This document shows positions 8,593 to 17,875 of a DNA stretch of 64,000 nucleotides, piece after piece. This DNA is from Neisseria canis (GTDB taxonomy: Bacteria; Pseudomonadota; Gammaproteobacteria; Burkholderiales; Neisseriaceae). A model generated the notes under the pieces. It saw only the letters and a program-made list of their open reading frames with translations. It was not told where the DNA came from and did no database searches. Location of the stretch: assembly GCF_900636765.1 (NCBI RefSeq), contig NZ_LR134313.1:2170001-2234000 (forward strand). Reading direction: 5' to 3'. Each line of letters starts with the position of its first letter. The stretch's first letter is position 1. A program made the position numbers and the translations under genes.

Positions 8593-10236
8593 ATAATAGG
8601 TTATGATATCCTCGGCAACCGCACCAAAACCCTCCTGCCCACGGGCGAAACACTCAACTACCTGTATTACGGCAGCGGCCATCTGCACCACATCAACCTC
8701 GACGGCGACACCATTACCGATATCGAGCGCGACGACCTGCACCGCCCCGTATCCAGAAGCGCCGGCAAACTGCACACCCGCCTGATCTCAGACCCCTTAG
8801 GCCGTCTGAAAGAACAGCTGGTACAACTCGAAGCACCCGGCGGCAAAGCCACCGAGCCGAAAGGCCTGATCAAACGCCGTTACCATTACGATACCAACGG
8901 CAATCTGGTTCAAACCGAAGACCGACACCACGGCAATAAAGACTACGCCTACGACCCGCTGGGCAGGATTACCCGAGCCGGCGACGAACGCTTCGCCTTC
9001 GACCCCGCCCACAATATCAGCGGCGACGGTGTCAAAGTGGCCGGCAACCGCCTCACCGACTATAACGGCATCCACTATGTTTATGACCCGCTGGGCAACC
9101 TGAGCGAACGCCACAACCACGCCACGGGCGAAAGCCAGTATTACCGCTACGATGCCGACAACCAGTTAACAGAAGCACGTATCGAACAAGAGGGAAGGCG
9201 GTCTGAACACTGGCACTACCGCTACGATGCCTTAGGCAGAAGGGTCAGCAAACAGAACGCCCGCAACCAAACGGAGACCCGTTTCCTATGGGAAGGCAGC
9301 CGCCTGTTGCAGGAATACAGCGATAAAGCGACCTATACTTACGTTTATACCGAACAGGGAAGCTACGAACCGTTGGCACAAATCGTTCAGACGGCCAACC
9401 GGGACGGCAGCAAAGCCGACAGACAGATTCTGTACTACCACAACGACCAAATCGGCATTCCGCGCGAGATGACGGATGCGGAAGGCAACATTGTTTGGCG
9501 CGGAGAATACGGCGGTTGGGGTAAACTGAATAATGCGGAGAATGCGAACCTGAAAGAAGACGTGCATCAGCCGTTCAGGTTGCAAAACCAGTATGCGGAT
9601 AAAGAGACGGGGCTGCATTACAACTTCTTCCGTTATTACGATCCGCACTGCGGGCGGTTTACGCAGCAGGATCCGATCGGGTTGATGGGTGGAGATAACC
9701 TTTATAGATTTGGTAATTCAACACAAGGCTGGATTGATTTATTAGGTCTAGAAGGGCAAACAGTACTTCAGAAAATTGATAATTACTTAACAGGAGCATA
9801 TATTGAAGGCTCTGCGACAGCAGGATTAGGCCTGGCGGCTAGTTGTGAATATGCGGGTAAAGGAAAAGTGAGCTGCAGTATAGCACTTACAGCAGGAGCC
9901 AGCTTGGAGGCTGGTGCCGGCATATCTAAAACTGTAGGTAAAAAAGATGATGGGTCATATGCTGAGATATGTGCAACTGTAAAGCCTGGTGTTTCAGTAG
10001 GAGCCTGTGGCGGCTCTAATTTAAAAAGAAAAGCAAAACCCTATGGCACGGGTAAGGCGGGTGTTGGTGCTGGTGCGGGATTAACTGCGAATATAGGATA
10101 TCAAAAAACAATTGATTTCTTAGCCCCTCTTCCTAAAGCTCAACCACAATACTTGCCAAAGGGAATGCAACTACCGCCAGGAATAGATCCAAAGAATGTG
10201 CATCCTAATTATATATTTAACAACATGAGGTTTTAA
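8593..10236 (+). CDS. Displaced Rhs core fragment with toxin tip (cassette 2)
   Basis: The frame opens after a stop at 8,590-8,592 and has no usable ATG; GTG at 9,037 is the first internal start. From YDILGNRTKTLLPTGE onward, about 1,090 bases repeat the end of the main Rhs core (4,350-5,430), with long stretches almost identical. The core ends in the same DPIGLMGG motif. The new tip, about 160 residues, is rich in Gly and Ala and shares with the main tip a GLGL segment, a Y-x-G-x-GKV motif, DG-S-Y-x-E-x-C and ACGG, ending in a Pro-rich tail. It is probably silent until recombined onto the full gene. The dedicated membrane partner follows at once. Confidence 0.75.
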   Translation: MIGYDILGNRTKTLLPTGETLNYLYYGSGHLHHINLDGDTITDIERDDLHRPVSRSAGKLHTRLISDPLGRLKEQLVQLEAPGGKATEPKGLIKRRYHYDTNGNLVQTEDRHHGNKDYAYDPLGRITRAGDERFAFDPAHNISGDGVKVAGNRLTDYNGIHYVYDPLGNLSERHNHATGESQYYRYDADNQLTEARIEQEGRRSEHWHYRYDALGRRVSKQNARNQTETRFLWEGSRLLQEYSDKATYTYVYTEQGSYEPLAQIVQTANRDGSKADRQILYYHNDQIGIPREMTDAEGNIVWRGEYGGWGKLNNAENANLKEDVHQPFRLQNQYADKETGLHYNFFRYYDPHCGRFTQQDPIGLMGGDNLYRFGNSTQGWIDLLGLEGQTVLQKIDNYLTGAYIEGSATAGLGLAASCEYAGKGKVSCSIALTAGASLEAGAGISKTVGKKDDGSYAEICATVKPGVSVGACGGSNLKRKAKPYGTGKAGVGAGAGLTANIGYQKTIDFLAPLPKAQPQYLPKGMQLPPGIDPKNVHPNYIFNNMRF

Positions 10237-10244
10237 GATTAAAA

Positions 10245-10523
10245 ATGAATAAATCAGAATTATTAATTTTAGTACTTACTCTATCTTGGGTTTTTACTTA
10301 TTGGTATTTTGCTTACAAAATATGCAAAAAATACCAGAAAATAAACTCTATATGGGAAATGCTTATTACAAAGAATCTAGAAAGTAATAAATTACTCTGG
10401 GCTATTATGCTGGGTAAACCATCTATAAATCATATTCCTAAAAACTTTGATTTCTATTTTGTAAAATATGGGGCTTTTGCCGTAATACCCCTAATTATTC
10501 TACTAAGAATCATTATTAACTAA
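10245..10523 (+). CDS. Putative immunity protein, two membrane segments
   Basis: This 92-residue protein starts eight bases after the cassette 2 stop. Hydrophobic helices at residues about 5-24 and 72-90 enclose a basic middle part. Length, position and topology match the 91-residue protein behind the main Rhs gene, whose tip is also related to this one, so the two look like parallel toxin/immunity pairs. Sequence identity between the partners is low, as expected for specific immunity. No database family is recognised. Confidence 0.6.
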   Translation: MNKSELLILVLTLSWVFTYWYFAYKICKKYQKINSIWEMLITKNLESNKLLWAIMLGKPSINHIPKNFDFYFVKYGAFAVIPLIILLRIIIN

Positions 10524-10914
10524 TAATACTAAGACCCAAAGTCAAACTCGAACGACAACCAATGCTTGTGTGGGTCGCTGTGCGGAAGAGAGAAAAGACC
10601 CTTGTACTAAACTACCAACAAAAAATGTTGCAAGAAAAACCGCCTTGAGACAAGCTGGTATACCTATAAGCTCACCACCCATCGCACAAAATATAATACC
10701 TAATTGGGAACAATATATGTATAAAAACCCAAATGGTTCACAAGTACCTTTAATTGTTTCTCACCATCCTGCGGATGCGACACATCCCTGTCCACACTGG
10801 CATGTAGGTACAGCTAAGATGGATGGTAGTTTTGTGCAACGAAGAAATAATGGGAATGGTACATTTTCATGGAAATATTATAAAGATAATGTAACTATTC
10901 AACATAGGAAATAG
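10507..10914 (+). pseudogene. Displaced toxin tip, nuclease-like (orphan)
   Basis: The frame is open from 10,507 and overlaps the end of the previous gene. Its only early start is a GTG at 10,570, so it looks like a tip without a core. The sequence VARKTALRQAGIPISSPP followed by a His-rich region (SHHPADATHPCPHWHVG) is the layout I associate with small HNH- or endonuclease-like polymorphic toxin domains. The HPxxxPHWHxG pattern could bind metal. The exact family is uncertain. It differs from the Gly-rich tips nearby. The partner gene follows at 10,919. Confidence 0.55.
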
Positions 10915-10918
10915 CCAA

Positions 10919-11395
10919 ATGATAGAAATGAAGGATAAAATTTTTATTTTAAAACAGAAAAATATAATAAAAAATTTAAAAGAAAACCATATGATCAATT
11001 ATTTGATTACAGAATCTCAAAGTATTATTTCATATCCTCATTCATTTAAAATACTAAATAGTAATTTTGTAAATAATGAAAATGTAGAGTTAAAAAAAAC
11101 AGATTTTGATATTCTTAAAAAAGAAGTATTCAGAAAATTAATATTAGAAGGTAATGAGAACGTTTATGTTTACTTTTATGGCGGAATAAATGATATAGCT
11201 AAATTCCCAATAGAATTATTTCCATTATTTATAATTAAAAACAAAGATATTGAAAAATGGTTAGCGTTAATACAGCAATCTAATTTTTATTGCTTAAAAT
11301 TTTTCAACATTTCACTCAGTAAAATGGTTGATATATCTTCATTAGATAACAATGAGGAAGATATATTATCTATATCTACTGGAACTAAATCATAG
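10919..11395 (+). CDS. Putative immunity protein (cytoplasmic)
   Basis: This 158-residue, AT-rich protein starts four bases after the stop of the nuclease-like tip. No signal peptide or membrane helix is visible, so it is probably cytoplasmic. That fits a toxin acting on nucleic acid rather than on membranes. It has mixed Lys/Asn-rich helices, a central YVYFYGG segment and an acidic end (NNEEDI). Function is inferred from position only. Confidence 0.55.
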   Translation: MIEMKDKIFILKQKNIIKNLKENHMINYLITESQSIISYPHSFKILNSNFVNNENVELKKTDFDILKKEVFRKLILEGNENVYVYFYGGINDIAKFPIELFPLFIIKNKDIEKWLALIQQSNFYCLKFFNISLSKMVDISSLDNNEEDILSISTGTKS

Positions 11396-11471
11396 TTAGC
11401 AGAAAAATATTTCTCAAGATATATTCAAATAATATATTTCAAAATAAGAGGCTGACGTAGATTAGCCCTAA

Positions 11472-12758
11472 ATACCGCACCAAAGCCGCAGAATTTTTAA
11501 CTGCGGCTTTGGTGTTCCAAAATTAAAACGGAACTCACATTCTTTTAAGAACAGAAAATACGAATCTGCCGGCAACCTGACTCGTACCGAGAATCAACGC
11601 AATGGCAATAAAGACTACGCCTACGACCCGCTGAGCAGGATTACCCGAGCCGGCGACGAACGCTTCGCCTTCGACCCCGCCCACAACATCAGCGGCGACG
11701 GTGTCAAAGTGGCCGGCAACCGCCTGACCGACTACAACGGCATCCGCTACGTTTATGATCCGCTGGGCAATCTGAGCGAACGCCACAACGACGCAACGGG
11801 CGAAAGCCAGTATTACCGCTACGATGCCGACAACCAACTGACCGAAGCGCGTATCGAACAAGAGGGAAGGCCGTCTGAACACTGGCACTACCGCTACGAT
11901 GCCTTAGGCAGAAGGGTGAGCAAACAGAACGCCCGCAACCAAACGGAAACCCGTTTCCTATGGGAAGGCAGCCGCCTGCTACAGGAATACGGCGATAAAG
12001 CGACTTATACTTACGTTTATACCGAACAGGGAAGCTACGAACCGTTGGCACAAATCGTTCAGACGGCCAACCGGGACGGCAGCAAAGCCGACAGACAGAT
12101 TCTGTACTACCACAACGACCAAATCGGCATTCCGCGCGAGATGACGGACGCGGAGGGCGATATTGTTTGGCGCGGAGAATACAGCGGTTGGGGCAAACTG
12201 AATAATGCAGAGAATGCGAACCTGAAAGAAGGCGTGCATCAGCCGTTCAGGTTGCAAAACCAGTATGCGGATAAAGAGACGGGGCTGCATTACAACTTCT
12301 TCCGTTATTATGATCCGCACTGTGGGCGGTTTACGCAGCAGGATCCGATTGGGTTGATGGGTGGGGAAAACTTATATCATTTTGCGCCAAATGCCCAGCG
12401 TTGGGCTGATATATTAGGATTAAGTCCGTTTGATGATAGACCTGATGAAGGTTTATTTGGAGGCTGCAAAACTGCAAGTTGTACAAAAGCGGAAGTGATC
12501 AATCAAGTTATTTCTGACCGCTGGAATAGCGGGGCTATGAAAACTGATGTAATAAATGGCATCATTAATAACACAACTGGCAATATGTCAAACACAGCAG
12601 CAATCGCTACTCCAGTCTTAACAACAAAAGCTCGACCAAATGCTATTGCAGGTCTTGCTGGTACTGGAGTAAATGTATTAATCGGAGCAACAGATCCAGG
12701 CGTAGCTCAAGGAGCACATGTTTTAATTCAATTGAGGCCTGAGCGGATTCAAATTTGA
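11472..12758 (+). pseudogene. Displaced Rhs core fragment with tip cut by IS30 (cassette 3)
   Basis: The frame is open from 11,472 through a strong hairpin. Rhs similarity starts at about 11,562 (YESAGNLTRTENQ) and is near-identical to the main core from about 11,602 to 12,360, ending in DPIGLMGG. The tip then reads SPFDDRPDEGLFGGC..., about 110 residues with two early cysteines, and is unlike the other tips. The last codons (from about 12,746) come from the left inverted repeat of the IS30 element, so the natural C-terminus and any immunity gene are gone. There is no proper start codon for a core fragment. It is either silent or a recombination donor lacking its end. Confidence 0.7.
11479..11513. 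terminator. Perfect 13-bp hairpin before cassette 3
   Basis: ACCAAAGCCGCAG and its exact complement enclose a nine-base AT loop. No long T-run follows on the plus strand, so it may be a transcription barrier or the relic end of a mobile element. It lies just after the immunity gene at 10,919-11,395. Confidence 0.5.
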
Positions 12759-13817
12759 AGTGCAACTTTCCATAACAGAAAAAGGCCAGTATGCGGTAGC
12801 ATACGGCCTTTCCTGCAAGAAAGATTGCCATGAGCTACACACAACTGACCCAAGACGAACGATACCACATCCAATACCTATCCCGCCACCACACCGTCAC
12901 CTAAATCGCCAAATGGCTTAACCGCCATAAAAGCACCATCAGCCGCGAAATCAAACGGCACTGCCCACAAGGGCAGCAATACAGTGCCGAAAAAGCCCAA
13001 CAGCAAAGCCGGCTTACCAAGCAGCGCAAAAGAAAGCCCTATAAGCTCCATTCCCGGCTGATTCAACACATCGACACCCTCATCCGCCGCAAACTCAGCC
13101 CCGAGCAAGTGTGCGCCTATTTGCACAAACACCACCAAATCACACTCCACCACAGCACCATTTACCGCTATCTGCGTCAAGACAAAAGCAACGGCGGCAC
13201 TTTGCGGCAGCATCTCGGAATAGCCGGCAAATCCTACCGTAAACGCTACGGCAGTACATGGAGCAGAGGCAAAGTACCCGACCGCGTCGGCATTGAAAAC
13301 CGACCCGCCATCGTCGACCAAAAATCCCGCATCGGCGACTGGGAAGCCGACACCGTCGTAGGCAAAGATCAGAAAAGCGCATTACAGACCTTGGTCGAGC
13401 GGGTTACCCGCTACACCATCATCTGCAAGTTGAAGAACTTCAAAGCCAAAGACACTGCCAACGCCGTCATCAAGGTATTGAAGGCGCATAAAGCCAGAGT
13501 CCATACCATTACCATGGATAACGGCAAAGAATTCTACCGACACATCCGAATAGCCCAAGCATTGGAGGCAGAAACCTATTTTTGCCGCCCCTACCGTTCT
13601 TGGGAGAAAGGGCTGAATGAAAATACTAACGGACTCATCCGCCAATATTTCCCCAAACAAACCGATTTCCGCAACATCAGCCATCGGGAGATACGCAGGG
13701 TTCAGGATGAACTGAACCATAGGCCAAGAAAAACACTTGGCTATGAAACGCCAAGTGTTTTATTCTTGAATCTGTTCCAACCTCTACTGCCTGAGTGTTG
13801 CACTTGAAATTCGAATC
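12746..13817 (+). mobile_element. IS30-family insertion sequence
   Basis: Terminal inverted repeats of 21 bases (12,746-12,766 and 13,797-13,817) match at 19 positions: GATTCAAATTTGAAGTGCAA on the left and the complement of GCACTTGAAATTCGAATC on the right. The 1,072-base length and the single DDE gene fit IS30. A hairpin at about 12,779-12,811 sits between the left repeat and the gene. No target duplication can be confirmed. The insertion cuts the tip of Rhs cassette 3 and forms the right border of the island. Confidence 0.85.
12830..13807 (+). pseudogene. IS30-family transposase with nonsense codon
   Basis: The frame starts with MSYTQLTQDERYHIQ and is intact except for TAA at 12,902-12,904 (codon 25), in a position where VTQIAKWL is expected, so one C-to-T change (CAA to TAA) explains it. 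Downstream the full DDE domain is present: DWEADTVVG, TMDNGKEF and the E in KGLNENTNGLIRQYFPK. The stop lies within the N-terminal helix-turn-helix, so restart at 13,109 would lack DNA binding. The element is probably not self-mobile. Confidence 0.85.
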
Positions 13818-13820
13818 TAA

Positions 13821-13846
13821 GCCTGTCTGAAAAGTTTCAGACAGGC
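13821..13846. terminator. Inverted uptake-sequence pair between IS30 and rfbD
   Basis: Two uptake sequences face each other almost without a gap (GCCTGTCTGAAA ... TTTCAGACAGGC), able to form a hairpin. It lies downstream of rfbD on the minus strand and of the IS30 element on the plus strand. The left copy has A instead of T in its first base. Confidence 0.6.
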
Positions 13847-13874
13847 ATTGTTTGCATGATGAAACAGGCAGCGT

Positions 13875-14753
13875 TTACGAAGCTTGTTGTTCAGCCAGCA
13901 ACACGGGCACGATTTTGTTTAAAGCGGCCTGCCAGTCGGACATGTTTAAACCCAGCGATTTGATTTTGTCACAGTTCATTACGCTGTAAGGCGGGCGGGC
14001 GGCCGGTGTGGGGTATTCGCTGGTGGTGATGCCGTTGGTGATGGGTACGCGGAAATCGCGGCCGCTTTGTGAAGCGGTTTGGAACGTGGCACGGGCGAAG
14101 TCGCACCAGCTCACGGATTTGTCGCCGCAATAGTGGTAGAGCCCGATGGGGAAGTTTTGCAGCTTCAGGGCATCGATGATGGCTTGTGCCAAGTCGCCGG
14201 CGTAGGTGGGGTTGCCGATTTGGTCGTCGACCACGCCTAAGGTGTCGCGGTCTTTGGCAAGGCGCAGCATGGTTTTGACAAAATTGTTGCCGTATTCGGA
14301 AAATACCCATGCCGTGCGGATAACCATGCTGTTGGGGTTGGCAGAGAGGGCAAGCAGCTCGCCGGCAAGTTTCGATTTGCCGTAAATGCCGACGGGGTCG
14401 GGCGAGTCGGTTTCAGTATAGGGGCTTTTGGCGTTGCCGGGGAAAACGTAATCGGTGGATACGTGCACGAATTTTGCGCCCACGGCTTGTGCGGCGGCGG
14501 CCAGGTTATAGGTGCCGGTGGCGTTGATGGCGAAGGCTTTGTCGCGTTCGCTTTCGGCTTTGTCCACGGCGGTGTAGGCGGCTGCGTTGACTACGGCATC
14601 GGGTTGGAAATTCTTTACCATATTCATCACGCTTGCGGCATCGGTAATGTCGAGGGTTTGGGAATCGGTGGCGATCAGTTCCCAGTCTTCCGGAAGGCGG
14701 TCTTTAAAGCAGCGGCCGAGCTGGCCTTTGGCTCCGGCGAGCAGAATTCTCAT
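13875..14753 (-). CDS. rfbD: dTDP-4-dehydrorhamnose reductase
   Basis: RfbD/RmlD reduces dTDP-4-dehydro-L-rhamnose to dTDP-L-rhamnose with NAD(P)H, the last step of the rhamnose donor pathway for surface polysaccharide. The 292 residues match the family length. The Rossmann motif GAKGQLG lies at residues 7-13, the STDYVFPG segment at about 98-105 and the catalytic YGKSK (YxxxK) at about 128-132. No other rfb gene is in the window, so it stands alone here beside the IS-bounded island. The minus-strand uptake pair after its stop may end transcription. Confidence 0.93.
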   Translation of the reverse strand: MRILLAGAKGQLGRCFKDRLPEDWELIATDSQTLDITDAASVMNMVKNFQPDAVVNAAAYTAVDKAESERDKAFAINATGTYNLAAAAQAVGAKFVHVSTDYVFPGNAKSPYTETDSPDPVGIYGKSKLAGELLALSANPNSMVIRTAWVFSEYGNNFVKTMLRLAKDRDTLGVVDDQIGNPTYAGDLAQAIIDALKLQNFPIGLYHYCGDKSVSWCDFARATFQTASQSGRDFRVPITNGITTSEYPTPAARPPYSVMNCDKIKSLGLNMSDWQAALNKIVPVLLAEQQAS

Positions 14754-14901
14754 TTGTTGTATCCTTTTTTTGCGTGTAATCGTTAGTAATTTGGGCGACT
14801 ATTGTAAAGCCTATTGGCAGAATAATACAGTAGCAGTTTGGTTTTGTGTTATCAGGCGGGATAAAATAGTTTTGATAAATGCCTGTCTGAAAAGGATATA
14901 G

Positions 14902-15234
14902 ATGGATAACGTGAAAATGCTGGTGCTGTTCGGTATCACGGCGGTCATGGAAATTTTGGGCTGTTGGCTGCCTTATGTGTGGCTGCGGCAGAATGGGCCG
15001 CCGTGGCTTTTGCTGCCTGCGGCGGTTTGTTTGGCGGTGTTCGCTTGGTTGTTGACGCTGCACCCTGAGGCAAGCGGGCGGATTTATGCGGCTTACGGAG
15101 GTGTGTATGTGAGTGTGGCTTTGCTGTGGCTTTGGCTGGTTGACGGCATCCGTCCGCAGCCCAGCGACTGGTTGGGGGTGATTTTGTGTTTGAGCGGGAT
15201 GTTGGTGATTATGCTCGGTTCCGACAAAGCTTGA
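14902..15234 (+). CDS. YnfA-type (UPF0060) small membrane protein
   Basis: This 110-residue protein has four predicted membrane helices and the family signatures [17 protein letters not shown] near the start and [19 protein letters not shown] in the third helix. The ATG follows AAAGGATATAG, a good ribosome site. An uptake sequence lies immediately upstream (14,881-14,894). YnfA proteins are related to small multidrug-resistance exporters. The substrate here is unknown. It is divergently arranged with rfbD. Confidence 0.9.
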   Translation: MDNVKMLVLFGITAVMEILGCWLPYVWLRQNGPPWLLLPAAVCLAVFAWLLTLHPEASGRIYAAYGGVYVSVALLWLWLVDGIRPQPSDWLGVILCLSGMLVIMLGSDKA

Positions 15235-15465
15235 TTTTGCTTAATTTTTAGGCAGAATTGAAATTGTGAGATGTTTCAAATGTTAAAGCGGCTTATCCAC
15301 ATATTGTGCACATGGCTGCCAACATTTACTGTATATAGCCTGAATGCCTGTCTGAAAAAGCGGCATAAAAGTTATCTTAAAGCATATCAAGGGCTTGAAC
15401 TCGTTTGATTTGCGGCTATGTTAATCATTGACTAAGAATATATGAATCACTAGGAAGGAGCTGCC

Positions 15466-16791
15466 ATGCAAAACGTGCCGACTTTATCTGCCGAAGTGCG
15501 CACAGCCAATGCGCGCGCGCGTTTGCGTAAAAGCCGTATGTTTGCAACGGGTCTGCTGGTGTTCGCGTGTGTGCTGTTTGTGGTTGCCACGCTCTATATG
15601 GGGCACTATCCCGCATTGGGCTATTTAAAAGCGTTTGCCGAAGCGGCGATGGTGGGCGCGCTGGCCGACTGGTTTGCGGTAACGGCTTTGTTCCGCCATC
15701 CGCTCGGGCTTCCTATTCCGCACACGGCTATTCTGCCGAAAAACCAGCACCGTATTGCGGAAGAGCTGGGGCGGTTTATCGAACACAATTTTTTGCAGGA
15801 TAAGCCGATTGCTTTAAGGGTTTATCAGGCCGAGCCGAGTGAAAAGCTGCTTTATTGGTTGAGCAAAAACAGAAAGCAATGGCTGCCCAATCTGGCTGCG
15901 CAAGTGCCGGCCTTGCTGAAAACGGCCAAGCCGGAGCAGGTCGCGCGCTTCGGCAGCCAGATGCTGATGCAGCAATACAGCGGCGACAAAATCGGCAAAA
16001 CGCTCGCCGATATATTGGTTTCCATCAAAAGGCAGGGCTTGGACGATGTGTTGCTTTGCGCTTTGATGAAGCAGATCAGGCGCTGGTTGAAGCATCCCGA
16101 AACGCGCGCGATGCTGGAGCAGAGTTTGAACGAATGGGCAGTCAAAATCGAACGCGATGCGCCGAGCACATGGGACAAAATCAAAGCTTCGCTCAAAGGC
16201 ACGCTGCTGGAAAAAGTGGACGGCTGGGTTTCGGAAAAAGCGTTGGACTGGGCAGACGGTTATCTGGCCGCAGCATTGGCCGACCCGCAGCACAGGCTGC
16301 GTCATTCCGCTTCGGAACAGATAGACCGGATTGCCCGCGCTCTGAGACATTCACGCCTGTGGCATAAGCGCTTGGAAGCCACAAAACGGGAGCTGGCGGC
16401 ATCTCCCGCCTTGCAGGAAGCGGTAACAAGCTTGTGGCAGGGTTTGCAGCAATGGTCGCAAAGCGATGTGAAAAAAGCTGATTCGCTGGTGCAGGCGCAA
16501 ATGGAAAAGCTGCTGGAGCATATGCTGCGGCAGGCGGCTGAATATCCGCAATTTATGCGGCGGATGGATGTGCGCATTTCGCTTATGGTGCGCGACTTTG
16601 TGCATAACTATAAAGACCGTGCCGCGGCTTTTGTAACCGAAAAGGTGAAGAGCTGGGACAGCGTGCAAATGGTGGAAAAGCTGGAATTGAGCGTGGGCAA
16701 GGATTTGCAGTTTATCCGCATCAACGGCACCTTGGTCGGCGGCCTGGTAGGGCTGGTGATTTATTGTGTGTCGGAATGGGTTTTGAAATAG
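15466..16791 (+). CDS. DUF445 family membrane protein (YjiN-like)
   Basis: The 441 residues begin with a basic cytoplasmic stretch, then a membrane helix at about 27-48 and a conserved segment AEAAMVGALADWFAVTALFRHPLGLPIPHTAILP typical of DUF445. A long helical soluble domain follows, and a C-terminal helix at about 420-438. AGGAAGGAG before the ATG is a strong ribosome site. The family's biochemical role is not established; membership is clear from the ADWFAVTALFRHP region. It is a single gene with uptake sequence at 15,345 upstream. Confidence 0.88.
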   Translation: MQNVPTLSAEVRTANARARLRKSRMFATGLLVFACVLFVVATLYMGHYPALGYLKAFAEAAMVGALADWFAVTALFRHPLGLPIPHTAILPKNQHRIAEELGRFIEHNFLQDKPIALRVYQAEPSEKLLYWLSKNRKQWLPNLAAQVPALLKTAKPEQVARFGSQMLMQQYSGDKIGKTLADILVSIKRQGLDDVLLCALMKQIRRWLKHPETRAMLEQSLNEWAVKIERDAPSTWDKIKASLKGTLLEKVDGWVSEKALDWADGYLAAALADPQHRLRHSASEQIDRIARALRHSRLWHKRLEATKRELAASPALQEAVTSLWQGLQQWSQSDVKKADSLVQAQMEKLLEHMLRQAAEYPQFMRRMDVRISLMVRDFVHNYKDRAAAFVTEKVKSWDSVQMVEKLELSVGKDLQFIRINGTLVGGLVGLVIYCVSEWVLK

Positions 16792-17166
16792 AAAATAGAG
16801 TGGAATAACGAAGGAAAAATATCAATTATCCATTAATATTACAAGATTAATTTTATTGCTACTTTCGCTGCTTTTAATAAAACTGCCTCTTTTAAGCCGG
16901 AACACAGCAACTCCATAGCAAAGATTACGTTTCTTTGCTATATTAAAAACATTTGGAATCAGGTTAAAAGCGTTCTGGAAAAACACAACGGAATTGCCCC
17001 TTGCTTCCCGCTAAAGATGTAGATTTCATTTTAATTTTTAGCACACAGGCAAAACCGTTAAAACTCTGCATTTTTTAAGGTGTGGTTTAAAGCTCAATAT
17101 AAAGCAACCTATTATTTATTTTAAGATTTTTTCAGACAGGCATCGACTATTTTCACGAAAGACAAT
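16792..17166. other. Intergenic region upstream of hisG
   Basis: This 375-base AT-rich stretch has no plausible gene. An inverted uptake sequence (TTTTTCAGACAGGCAT) sits at about 17,128-17,143. The region probably carries the hisG promoter, but no clear -35/-10 pair could be chosen. Confidence 0.5.
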
Positions 17167-17823
17167 ATGCAAGACAACAGCTTAACCATCGCCCTATCAA
17201 AAGGCAGAATCTTTGAGGAAACCCTGCCCCTTTTAGCAGCGGCGGGCATTGTTCCGGCCGAGGCGCCCGAACAATCCAGAAAGCTCATCATAGAAACCAA
17301 CCATCCCGAAATCCGCCTGGTTATTGTAAGGGCAAGCGATGTGCCGACTTATGTGCAATACGGAGCGGCGGATTTTGGCATTGCCGGCAAAGACGTGTTG
17401 ATAGAGCACGGCGGCGAAGGCCTTTACCAGCCGCTGGATCTGCAAATCGCCAAATGCCGCATGATGGTTGCGGTGCCCAAAGGCTTCGATTACGCGGCCG
17501 CATCAAAGCCGGGCTGCCGCTTGCGCGTTGCCACCAAATACCCCGATATTGCCGCGGAGCATTTTGCAGCAAAAGGGGTTCATGTAGATATTATTAAATT
17601 ATACGGCTCAATGGAGCTTGCACCTCTTGTCGGCCTGAGCGATGCCATTGTGGATTTGGTTTCAACCGGCGGTACCTTAAAAGCAAACAATCTGGAAGCA
17701 GTAGAACATATCGTGGATATTTCCAGCCGGCTGGTTGTCAACAAGGCTGCGCTGAAAACCAAATACGAATTAATCGAACCGATCATAGAAGCTTTTGCAG
17801 GAGTAGTGGCAAACGGCAAATAA
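17167..17823 (+). CDS. hisG: ATP phosphoribosyltransferase, short form
   Basis: HisG couples ATP to PRPP, the first and regulated step of histidine synthesis. The 218 residues are the short (HisGS) form, which lacks the C-terminal ACT-like regulatory domain and works only in complex with HisZ. HisZ is not in the window. Visible motifs are [17 protein letters not shown] at the start, a [12 protein letters not shown] segment and the PRPP-binding [14 protein letters not shown] near residue 160. A lysine-rich unknown gene and hisD follow in the same direction. Confidence 0.95.
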   Translation: MQDNSLTIALSKGRIFEETLPLLAAAGIVPAEAPEQSRKLIIETNHPEIRLVIVRASDVPTYVQYGAADFGIAGKDVLIEHGGEGLYQPLDLQIAKCRMMVAVPKGFDYAAASKPGCRLRVATKYPDIAAEHFAAKGVHVDIIKLYGSMELAPLVGLSDAIVDLVSTGGTLKANNLEAVEHIVDISSRLVVNKAALKTKYELIEPIIEAFAGVVANGK

Positions 17824-17875
17824 GCTTTAAATTCAAACTGCATTACTATAAAACATAAGGCAAAGGAGATTTGGG

